From assembly GCA_026991065.1 (NCBI GenBank), contig JALXCG010000006.1, forward strand, positions 1 to 9,394: 9,394 nt of DNA, written 5' to 3'. This document shows, one piece after another, positions 1-5,833 of the stretch. How positions within the stretch are numbered: position 1 is the first letter of the stretch; every line of letters begins with the position of its first letter. Origin of the DNA: JALXCG01 sp026991065 [NCBI: Gemmatimonadota bacterium] (GTDB taxonomy: Bacteria > GCA-2686955). The notes below the pieces were generated by a model. It was given only the letters and a program-made list of their open reading frames with translations, made no database searches and was not told the origin of the DNA. Position numbers and translations under genes: made by a program.

Positions 1-294
1 GCGCGGCACTATGTGCGCTGGACGGGGCAACCCGACCACGCCGAGTTGGCGCCCCGGGCGCATCTGCTGCTGGCCCGGGTGCTGATCGACACCCAGCGCT
101 ATGCCGACGCTCTCGGCGCGATACGCCACGCCCACGGCATCGCGGTGGCCCGGCGGCAGCGCAGCGAAGAAAAGCGGATCTTCGCAACCGCCGCCCGCGC
201 CTACCGCGAATGGGGCCGGGAGGAGCAGCACAAAATGTGTCGTGCCATGGAAAAAGTAGTGTTGCAATGGCCGCGGCAGGAGCATGTAGTATGA
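1..294 (+). CDS. C-terminal end of a TPR-like repeat protein (5' truncated by the window edge)
   Basis: The reading frame is open from the first base and ends in TGA at 292-294, so this is the last 97 or so codons of a longer gene. The visible part is alpha-helical. A segment with LLLARVLIDTQRYADALGAI fits the tetratricopeptide pattern (small residue, Leu, Tyr, then Ala-Leu), and a second helical pair follows (ATAARAYREWGREEQ). TPR ends like this occur in scaffold proteins and as C-terminal arms of large bacterial regulators and kinases; which applies cannot be told here. There is no signal peptide or membrane segment in the visible part. The next gene starts 69 nt downstream on the same strand, so co-transcription is possible. 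The GTG at 13 is an internal codon rather than a convincing start, because the frame continues upstream without a stop. TPR assignment moderate; function unknown. Confidence 0.75.
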   Translation, partial: ARHYVRWTGQPDHAELAPRAHLLLARVLIDTQRYADALGAIRHAHGIAVARRQRSEEKRIFATAARAYREWGREEQHKMCRAMEKVVLQWPRQEHVV

Positions 295-363
295 ATAGGT
301 ACTCCAGCGAACTGCGCGAAGAGGCCTCTCTGCTGTAGCAAGGTGTTCCCGAAGGAGAGCAAC

Positions 364-1656
364 ATGCACACTCGCGCCTTGATGTCAGCGGTTCTGCCGC
401 TCCTGGTCGCCCTCCAGGTGGCTCCCGGCAGCGCTCGGTTGACGCCGCCGTCGCCGGCGGAGCAACACGGCTCCCGTGGCGGCTCCATCGACGACTGCCG
501 CGCACCGATCATACGCGACATTTTTGATGTCATCACACCCGAGACACTCGGCCTCGCCTGGGAGGCGATTGTCCGGGATTCACTCGGCTATGACCTGTGG
601 GTCTGGCACAGCAACATCCAGGGAATCCCTCCCGTCGATTCGCTGAACAGTGCCGATCTCGTCATCTGGACCACCGGCGGCGACACTTTGGACGGTCCCG
701 GCGACCGCTCCTGCCTGACCCCCGCCGAAGAGGAAACTCTGCTCACCTATCTGACCGCCCCGCCCCCCGGAGTCACGCCACGGCTCTACCTGGAGTCACT
801 GGACTATCTGGATGAGCAGGACACCACCAGCAACGCGCTCTCTCCCCTGGCCACCGCGCTCGGCATCGCCGCGATCGACACGCTCGACGTTTTCAAGCAG
901 GAGTTCACGGTCTATTCCTGTGGCCCGCCGGGCTCCTATCGCCATTTCGAGGTGGGTTTTCACACCTCCGCGGCGCTCGTGTTCAATCAGTCCGATGGCT
1001 ATCTGACCCTTGCCGGAGCACAGAAGATCTTCCGCGCCCAGGATGGCGGCGGTGTCACGCGAACCGTCGGCCACTTCTACTCCAATGAGACCTACTCAGT
1101 CACCTTCGCCACCTACCTGCTCTCCAGCATGACCGAACTCGATGACCCCGTGCTCTATCCGAGCGATCCGGTCTCCTATGTGCGGATCTCGCTGAGCAAC
1201 ACCGGCAAGCCACCGGTGATCCAGATCGGTCCCGACCCGGGCGACAGCCTGATCAGTGTCTTCCCCGGCGACACGATTCGTCTCGACACCGAAATCGCCA
1301 ACTGCATGAATGCACCCTACGGCGATCGCACCCCGCAACACCGAATGGTCGGCTTCGGCATCCACGCCGGGATCCTCGACCCCGAAAGCCGAGAGGTTGT
1401 GCAGCAGTTCCCGAAGCGTTCGATCAAGCGGGTCGACGCCCGCCAGGGCCGCCGCTATCTCTGTGAGTTGCCCCTCGATCCCGCAATCGAACCGGGTGAT
1501 TATGTTTTGCTGCAGGAGGTTGGCTATCTCTTTCGCACCGACACGCTTTCCGCGCGGCACTTCCGCCTGCGCGTGCGGCCTCTTCCTCCATCGCCGCCGC
1601 CCGATCCGCGGCAACGCCCTGCATGGCGGCCGATCGCCGCGGGGGCGAGGCCGTGA
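364..1656 (+). CDS. Secreted protein with amidotransferase-like N-terminal half and beta-rich C-terminal half, function unknown
   Basis: The predicted protein has 430 residues. I chose ATG 364 over an in-frame GTG at 343 because GGAGAG sits just upstream (354-359) and the protein then opens with a Sec signal peptide: MHTR, hydrophobic residues 8-20, cleavage near residue 24. Residues about 45-260 resemble the class I glutamine-amidotransferase-like (flavodoxin-like) domain of many secreted bacterial proteins: a strand then ADLVIWTTGGD (97-107), LTPAEEETLLTYL (118-130), then RLYLESLDYLD (140-150). I see no catalytic Cys-His-Glu triad, so an enzymatic role is doubtful. Residues about 265-405 look like an Ig-like beta domain (SVFPGDTIRLDTEIANC, then EPGDYVLLQEVGY). 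The tail (405-430) is Pro/Arg-rich. The stop overlaps the likely GTG start of the sigma-54 activator by 4 nt, suggesting coupled expression. Fold assignments are by eye and tentative; the coding call is firm. Confidence 0.85.
   Translation: MHTRALMSAVLPLLVALQVAPGSARLTPPSPAEQHGSRGGSIDDCRAPIIRDIFDVITPETLGLAWEAIVRDSLGYDLWVWHSNIQGIPPVDSLNSADLVIWTTGGDTLDGPGDRSCLTPAEEETLLTYLTAPPPGVTPRLYLESLDYLDEQDTTSNALSPLATALGIAAIDTLDVFKQEFTVYSCGPPGSYRHFEVGFHTSAALVFNQSDGYLTLAGAQKIFRAQDGGGVTRTVGHFYSNETYSVTFATYLLSSMTELDDPVLYPSDPVSYVRISLSNTGKPPVIQIGPDPGDSLISVFPGDTIRLDTEIANCMNAPYGDRTPQHRMVGFGIHAGILDPESREVVQQFPKRSIKRVDARQGRRYLCELPLDPAIEPGDYVLLQEVGYLFRTDTLSARHFRLRVRPLPPSPPPDPRQRPAWRPIAAGARP
1641..1656 (+). promoter_or_regulatory. 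Ribosome binding region and GTGA stop/start overlap for the sigma-54 activator
   Basis: The purine-rich GGGGGCGAGG (1641-1650) lies just ahead of GTG at 1653, and this GTG overlaps the TGA stop (1654-1656) of the preceding gene in a GTGA arrangement typical of translational coupling. The alternative ATG at 1623 has no Shine-Dalgarno-like sequence upstream and would add ten residues encoded inside the previous gene. Confidence 0.55.
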
Positions 1657-3410
1657 AGCAGCCCGCGGAAGCGCACCCGGTCCAGAGCTGGCCGGATTTG
1701 CGCCGCCGTGTGTGGGATCTTCTCACGCTGATCGATACGCTTGCCGGCGATGTTTGCGCCGACCGCAGCGATGAAGAGACCGACAGCGCCGCGCGCGAGA
1801 TCCGCACCTGCTGTGCGCGGATGCGGCGGATCCTGCCGGAAGAGTGGACCGGCCCCACGGCCGCCGGTGCCGATACCGCGATCGCCACCGTCGCCGGCCC
1901 CTCCCCGCTGCCCTTCGATCTACCGGTCGGCGACCGTCCGGAGCAGGTGCTCCAGGAAGCCGCCCAGCGGATCAGCGCCAACATCGAAGCCGACCTGGTG
2001 CTGGTGCTGCGGGTCGTGGATGGCGGCAGCGAGCTGCGGCAACTGGCCCGGGCCGCGTCCCACCCCAAGCACGGCGGCTCCGGCGCGGCCCAGGAGGCGA
2101 TCGCCGCCAGCCGCTCCATTCTCGACCACTGCTGCCGCACCCGCGCCGCCGAGTTCATCGACGATACGCTGCGGGTCGATCGCTACCGGCAACAGGCGAG
2201 CGTAGTGGACCAGCAGATCCGCTCGGTGCTGGTGGCGCCGATCCTGGATCATCGCGACCAGCTCTACGCGCTCATCTACGCCGACCGCCGGGCCCTCTTT
2301 GCCAGCCCCTTCGGCGCCCGCGAGCGGGAAAGCTTCGACCGCATCGTGGCCACCACCGCGGCGGCGCTGCAGCGCTCCCTGCGAATGGCCGCGCGGCCGG
2401 CCGGCGGCGAGGGGCGCCGGCGGCGCGAAGCCGAGGCGCTGCGGAACATCATCGGCAGCTCACCGGCGCTGGAGCGGGCCAAGGCGCTCTGCAGCGCCTT
2501 CGCCCAGTCGCATGCGCCGGTGCTCCTGGTCGGTGAACGCGGCACCGGCAAGGAACTCTTCGCCCAGGCGATCCATCGCCTGAGTCCCTGGCACCAGGGG
2601 CAACTGGTGCGCCTGCAGGGTCCCATGCTCCAGGGCGAAACCGGCCACGCCGAGATCCGCGGTTGGAACCAGGGGGCTTTCACCGGCGCCGACCACTCCC
2701 ACCCCGGCGCCTTTGAAACCGCCGCCGACGGCACCCTCTTCATCGACGAAGTGGCCGATCTCGATCCCCGCGCCCAGGCCGCGCTCCTCGGCGCGCTGGA
2801 CCCCGGCACCATCCGTCGCATCGGCGAAACCAGCGATCGCCCGGTGACCGCGCGCATCATCGCCGCCACCAACCAGAATCTGGAACAACTCGCGGCCGCC
2901 GGCAGCTTCCGCCTCGACCTGCTCGATCGACTCAGCGCCCTGCAACTCCGCTTGCCGCCGTTGCGCGAGCGCCACCTCGACATCATCGAACTCTTCCACC
3001 ACTTCCTCGACCGCTGCGACCTGCCGCTGGAGATGCGGCCCCGCGCGATCACGCCGCAGGCGGAGAGCTGGCTCCTGGCCCTGCCCCTTCCGGGCAACGT
3101 GCGCGAACTCAAGAACCTGGCGATTCGGGGTGCAATCATGGCCGCCTTCGAGGGCCGCGACACCGTCGATCGCGAACACCTGATCAACCCCAACCAGCCG
3201 TTGGCGCAGCCCTGGCCCCAGTTCAAGAGACAGGTCCTGGCTCCCCTCTCGGCGGAGGAGCGGACCAGCGCATTGCGCGATTGGCTGCGCCTCTGGCATC
3301 GCGAAACCGGCGGCCGGCGCTCTCTTTTCCGCGAGCGCGCCATGCTCAGCGAAAGCCAGATCGCCAAGCTGCTGCGCGAAGTCGTGACGGGAACTCCCTG
3401 GCACCGCTAA
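1653..3410 (+). CDS. GAF-domain sigma-54-dependent transcriptional activator (AAA+ bacterial enhancer-binding protein)
   Basis: The protein is 585 residues from GTG 1653 (595 from ATG 1623). Residues about 90-245 fit a GAF sensor domain, including the usual QQIRSVLVAPI and YALIYADRR segments. Residues about 265-510 are the sigma-54-interacting AAA+ domain: Walker A GERGTGKE (294-301), the sigma-54-contacting loop GAFTGA (341-346), Walker B TLFIDE (361-366), sensor I AATN (404-407), arginine-finger region FRLDLLDRL (419-427) and sensor II GNVREL (481-486). It should use ATP hydrolysis to remodel sigma-54 RNA polymerase at -24/-12 promoters, with the GAF domain sensing a ligand. The NCA and ELFGHEKGAFTGA stretches usual before and around the loop are altered (EIRGWNQGAFTGA), and the C-terminal Fis-like DNA-binding helix pair (about 542-576) is weak. 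There is no receiver domain, so this is not a response regulator. Its targets are unknown. Confidence 0.9.
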   Translation: MKQPAEAHPVQSWPDLRRRVWDLLTLIDTLAGDVCADRSDEETDSAAREIRTCCARMRRILPEEWTGPTAAGADTAIATVAGPSPLPFDLPVGDRPEQVLQEAAQRISANIEADLVLVLRVVDGGSELRQLARAASHPKHGGSGAAQEAIAASRSILDHCCRTRAAEFIDDTLRVDRYRQQASVVDQQIRSVLVAPILDHRDQLYALIYADRRALFASPFGARERESFDRIVATTAAALQRSLRMAARPAGGEGRRRREAEALRNIIGSSPALERAKALCSAFAQSHAPVLLVGERGTGKELFAQAIHRLSPWHQGQLVRLQGPMLQGETGHAEIRGWNQGAFTGADHSHPGAFETAADGTLFIDEVADLDPRAQAALLGALDPGTIRRIGETSDRPVTARIIAATNQNLEQLAAAGSFRLDLLDRLSALQLRLPPLRERHLDIIELFHHFLDRCDLPLEMRPRAITPQAESWLLALPLPGNVRELKNLAIRGAIMAAFEGRDTVDREHLINPNQPLAQPWPQFKRQVLAPLSAEERTSALRDWLRLWHRETGGRRSLFRERAMLSESQIAKLLREVVTGTPWHR

Positions 3411-3414
3411 TGCG
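3399..3414 (+). promoter_or_regulatory. Possible sigma-54 (-24/-12) promoter-like sequence
   Basis: TGGCAC, five bases, then ATGCG matches the sigma-54 consensus (TGGCAC-N5-TTGCW) except for the first T and the last base, with the required GG to GC spacing of ten. It overlaps the stop codon of the sigma-54 activator and would fire rightward into the convergent junction, antisense to the sulfatase-like gene. Chance occurrence is quite possible. Confidence 0.2.
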
Positions 3415-3417
3415 CAT

Positions 3418-3431
3418 CGCGCCGAGGCGCG
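3418..3431. terminator. Small GC hairpin after the activator stop codon
   Basis: CGCGC (3418-3422) and GCGCG (3427-3431) can pair around CGAG, seven nucleotides past the TAA of the activator. There is no T-tract. It may help end rightward transcription together with the larger hairpin at 3482-3510, but it is short. Confidence 0.3.
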
Positions 3432-3481
3432 CCACACCTGCCCGACTCCGCGAAAAGCATGGCCCGGAGCATGCGCCCCGA

Positions 3482-3510
3482 GGGCGCCACTCCGCGCAAG
3501 AGCGGCGCCC
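3482..3510. terminator. Strong hairpin at convergent gene junction, likely bidirectional terminator
   Basis: GGGCGCC (3482-3488) pairs perfectly with GGCGCCC (3504-3510). After one A-C mismatch the stem continues with CTC (3490-3492) and GAG (3500-3502), closing a seven-base loop. The hairpin begins three nucleotides past the stop of the leftward sulfatase-like gene and lies between two convergent genes, the usual site for a shared terminator. No U-tract follows on either strand, so termination could be of a U-less type, or the hairpin may serve 3'-end stability. Confidence 0.55.
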
Positions 3511-3513
3511 GGT

Positions 3514-5457
3514 TCAACGCCAGGTGTGGATGTCGTCGACCGACATATCGCTGCCCATGGCGATGCCGAAATAGACCGTTCCGGCCACGGAGCGGTCGCT
3601 GGCCACCGCCAGAAGGTCGTTGCCGTCGACCGCCAGAGTCACCACCGGTCCGCTGTTGATCAGACTGACCGTGTGCCACGCACCGAGGCCGAAGGGATAG
3701 GCCACGCTCCCGGCGTCCAGCACCTCGCCGGTGGGCAGCCGCCGCTGCAGGCTCAGACTGTCCGCGGTGATGTGAGCGACATATCCCGGTCGCATCTCCA
3801 GCATCGAGAAGAAAAATTTGCCCAGCGCGTCGAGGGCCAGGTAGCCCTCGCCCTGATTCAACTTCAAGCGGCACTCCACACTGCTGTCGAAGAGCGGCTC
3901 CTCGATCAGGGCCGTAATCAGGCGCATCCCATCCGGCTCACCCGCCGGGGTCACGCCGCGAATCACGCCGTTGTGGCCCGGTTCCTCGAACTCGAAACCC
4001 CAGCCGAACTCGGTTTCGCCACGCAGCTTGCCACTGACGTAAAAGTTATCGTGAACGACCAGGGGGTCATCCAGGTCGCTCTGAAAAAGTGTCCCTTCCG
4101 GATAGAAAGCCGGTTCGAGCGCTTCCGCTCTGGCGGTGATCGCCAACATGGTCGCCTGTAGATTGTCGCGGATCTCCGGCTCGGTGTCGGAGAGATCCAC
4201 GAGTTCGTCCGGATCGGTCGCTTCGTTGTACAGCTCAACCGTCGCCGGATCGGGGTCCGGTTCCTCGGTGTGCTGGATCACCTTCCAGTCCCCCTCCTGG
4301 TAGGAGCGTCCCAGGTGGTTGTGACCGATCCTCCGATTCGGTTCCGGATCGACCAGCAGATCCCGGCCCTGGGCCTGCTCCGGACGCGGCATCCCCAGAA
4401 TGTCGAGAATGGTCGGCAGCAGGTCAACCTGGGTCGGCAATCCGCCCAATACCAGGTTGCGGAATGGTCCGTAGCGCTCCTGCAGATCTTCCGGAAGCAA
4501 GAGGATGAGCGGGATGTGGATGTTCGATTCGTAGTGGTCGGTGTGGCAGAAATAGTGATTGTGGTCGCCGGCCAGATTCTCGGCGTGATCGGCGGTGATG
4601 ATGATCAGCGTGCTGTCCAGCAGCGCCTCCTGGTCGAGGGCGCCGTAGATCTGGCTGAAGAGATCATCCATATTGGCCAGAAGACCGTCGTATTGGGCAA
4701 CATACCAATCCATCGAGGTGATCCCGTCGATCACCACCGATGCCTGGATGCCACCGTCGCAGGACTCGTTCTCGTTGATCGCGGGAACATCGCCGAGATC
4801 GCCGTAGAACGGATCGCCGACGAAGAGGGAGTCGAAGGGCGGAGGGCAGACATAGGGGGTGTGGCCGGCGACCGGCTGAGCGTGGATGTAAAAGGGCCGA
4901 GCGCCGGGATCATGGATGACATTCATGACCTTGTCCGCCAGATTCTGGTCGGGCCGAATCGAGGGCTCCGCAACATCGAAGCGGTCGGCGAGTTGCCGTG
5001 AATAGTGCGTCAGGATCGGGTTGCTGGAGAAGAGATAGGTGTGATAGCCCTCATCGTTGAGAAGATCCGGCATGGTGACCCAGCCACGCGGAATCGCCAG
5101 CGAAGAGGCCAACACCTTGTGTGTCGGCACCGTCACGCCGGTCATGATCGACGCCACACTGGTCCAGGTCCAGGTGGAAGCGGTGGTAAAATTGCTCCAG
5201 CGGATCCCCTGCTCGGAGAGTTGATCGATGAATGGGGTGACATTGCGCTCATAGCCATAGACACCAAAGTGGTCGGCCCGGGTGGTGTCCTGCGTCCAGA
5301 CCAGAACGTTGTAACGGCGCAGCACTTGCGGCAGTTCAAGCAGCGGAGGGCGGGCAACCGTGACGGAGGAAGCGGCTGGCGCGGCCTGCGCCGGCAGACC
5401 GCTCGGTCCGGTCAGCGCAACCGTCAAGGCGGCGATCTTGATCACATCCAGGTTCAT
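3514..5457 (-). CDS. Secreted sulfatase-like hydrolase/transferase with threonine at the nucleophile position and C-terminal jelly-roll-like domain (copy 1)
   Basis: The protein has 647 residues. The start is ATG 5457, preceded by purine-rich GGAGAGAGAAGAG; longer forms add a proline/arginine-rich stretch and hide the signal peptide (hydrophobic 6-24, cleavage near AQA-AP at 25). Residues about 48-440 are an alkaline-phosphatase-superfamily (PF00884-type) domain: metal-site DTTRADH (57-63), nucleophile segment TWTWTSVASIMTG (95-107) and metal-site TADHAE (288-293). Where sulfatases have CxPSR, this protein reads TWTSV with Thr97 as the candidate nucleophile, so it cannot use formylglycine. 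The Pro and Arg of the motif are missing and DHGE has become DHAE. Residues about 455-647 form a beta-rich, LamG/concanavalin-like C-terminal domain ending in a GTVYFG...VDDI pattern, perhaps for carbohydrate binding. A close paralogue lies at 7220-9211. The substrate is unknown; a phosphodiesterase, phosphonate ester or phosphotransferase activity is as plausible as sulfate ester cleavage. Confidence 0.88.
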   Translation of the reverse strand: MNLDVIKIAALTVALTGPSGLPAQAAPAASSVTVARPPLLELPQVLRRYNVLVWTQDTTRADHFGVYGYERNVTPFIDQLSEQGIRWSNFTTASTWTWTSVASIMTGVTVPTHKVLASSLAIPRGWVTMPDLLNDEGYHTYLFSSNPILTHYSRQLADRFDVAEPSIRPDQNLADKVMNVIHDPGARPFYIHAQPVAGHTPYVCPPPFDSLFVGDPFYGDLGDVPAINENESCDGGIQASVVIDGITSMDWYVAQYDGLLANMDDLFSQIYGALDQEALLDSTLIIITADHAENLAGDHNHYFCHTDHYESNIHIPLILLLPEDLQERYGPFRNLVLGGLPTQVDLLPTILDILGMPRPEQAQGRDLLVDPEPNRRIGHNHLGRSYQEGDWKVIQHTEEPDPDPATVELYNEATDPDELVDLSDTEPEIRDNLQATMLAITARAEALEPAFYPEGTLFQSDLDDPLVVHDNFYVSGKLRGETEFGWGFEFEEPGHNGVIRGVTPAGEPDGMRLITALIEEPLFDSSVECRLKLNQGEGYLALDALGKFFFSMLEMRPGYVAHITADSLSLQRRLPTGEVLDAGSVAYPFGLGAWHTVSLINSGPVVTLAVDGNDLLAVASDRSVAGTVYFGIAMGSDMSVDDIHTWR

Positions 5458-5522
5458 GGCTCTTCTCTCTCCATCGTTAATGCGTCGGGGACAATGACCC
5501 GCGCCGTCATCTACAGTGCCCC

Positions 5523-5539
5523 GGCCGCCGGCTGCGGCC
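5523..5539. repeat. Inverted repeat / hairpin upstream of sulfatase-like copy 1
   Basis: GGCCGC (5523-5528) and GCGGCC (5534-5539) form a perfect six-base-pair stem with a five-base loop. It lies 66 nt upstream of the leftward start codon, so it could be part of the 5' leader or an operator. Confidence 0.4.
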
Positions 5540-5548
5540 CAACCCATG

Positions 5549-5567
5549 AGTCCGGGCAAGTCCGGGC
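5549..5567. repeat. Tandem direct repeat with a 10-bp period
   Basis: The nine-base word AGTCCGGGC occurs at 5549-5557 and again at 5559-5567, separated by one base, so the copies are one helical turn apart on the same DNA face. This spacing is common for paired binding sites of a transcription factor. Its position about 92-110 nt upstream of the sulfatase-like start suits a regulator site. The role is inferred only. Confidence 0.4.
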
Positions 5568-5579
5568 GATTCTCTTCTT

Positions 5580-5635
5580 ATCGACCGCCGGCCCGACCCG
5601 GAACAGCGGCCCGCGGCTGCCCGGGAGCGGTCGAT
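5580..5635. repeat. Perfect 9-bp inverted repeat with GC-rich 38-nt centre
   Basis: ATCGACCGC (5580-5588) is the exact reverse complement of GCGGTCGAT (5627-5635). The 38 nt between them are GC-rich and contain smaller self-complementary pieces such as CCGCGG and CCCGGG. This could be a paired operator or a large stem-loop. It lies near the middle of the divergent intergenic region, where it could affect both genes. Confidence 0.45.
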
Positions 5636-5683
5636 CCCATCAACCATAACCTCGCCGCGCTCTCTCTGCACGCCGCACTGCCG

Positions 5684-5692
5684 CCCCCCCCC
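5684..5692. repeat. C9 homopolymer tract
   Basis: Nine consecutive cytosines lie in the divergent intergenic region and overlap the left arm of the hairpin at 5689-5717. Poly-C tracts of this length are prone to slipped-strand length change and to sequencing error. There is no direct evidence of variation. Confidence 0.6.
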
Positions 5693-5717
5693 GCGGGAAC
5701 CGCCACGCGCCGCGGGG
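5689..5717. repeat. Perfect 8-bp GC hairpin
   Basis: CCCCGCGG (5689-5696) pairs exactly with CCGCGGGG (5710-5717) around a 13-nt loop. An alternative small stem, GGGG (5714-5717) with CCCC (5721-5724), would compete with it. It sits 133 nt before the FG-GAP start codon. It may be a leader structure, a terminator for stray leftward transcription, or a regulator site. Confidence 0.4.
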
Positions 5718-5734
5718 AGACCCCGACGAGAAAT

Positions 5735-5749
5735 CGGAGCCCAGCTCCG
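5735..5749. repeat. Six-bp hairpin CGGAGC/GCTCCG
   Basis: CGGAGC (5735-5740) pairs with GCTCCG (5744-5749) over a three-base loop. Read leftward it is followed by ATTTCTC, a weakly T-rich tail, which gives it a slight terminator character in that direction. It ends ten nucleotides before the TACACT hexamer at 5759. Confidence 0.3.
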
Positions 5750-5779
5750 TAAGCGGGTTACACTGCAATCACACGTTTT

Positions 5780-5833
5780 GGAAGCACCCCTTCCGGGGCG
5801 CGTGACGCATGGGGACATGGGCCGTCAAGGCCC
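5780..5833 (+). other. Two small hairpins in the presumed leader of the FG-GAP gene
   Basis: GGAAG (5780-5784) pairs with CTTCC (5790-5794), with an alternative overlapping stem CCCC (5787-5790) with GGGG (5795-5798), so the two are mutually exclusive. Further down GGGCC (5819-5823) pairs with GGCCC (5829-5833), ending five nucleotides before the ribosome binding site AGAGGA (5839-5844). Leader structures may influence translation; I do not match them to a known riboswitch. Confidence 0.3.

Noticed and set aside
262-295. Possible promoter TTGCAA ... TAGTAT before the secreted-protein gene
   Set aside because: The spacer would be 19 bases, longer than usual, and the -10 matches only four of six; the genes may be co-transcribed from upstream instead.
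2590-2606. TGGCACCAGGGGCAACT as a sigma-54 promoter
   Set aside because: The GC element is off by two bases from the required spacing and the site is inside the AAA+ coding region.
2276-3437. Long minus-strand open frames opposite the sigma-54 activator (up to 363 codons)
   Set aside because: They lie entirely opposite or overlapping a gene with clear AAA+ motifs, their products are Arg/Ser or Gly/Val/Glu-rich as expected for antisense frames in GC-rich DNA, and no domain is recognisable.
5471-5540. Promoter boxes for sulfatase-like copy 1 in its leader
   Set aside because: Candidate hexamers such as TAGATG or TTGTCC do not pair at 16-18 bp spacing with any acceptable partner, so no promoter is called.
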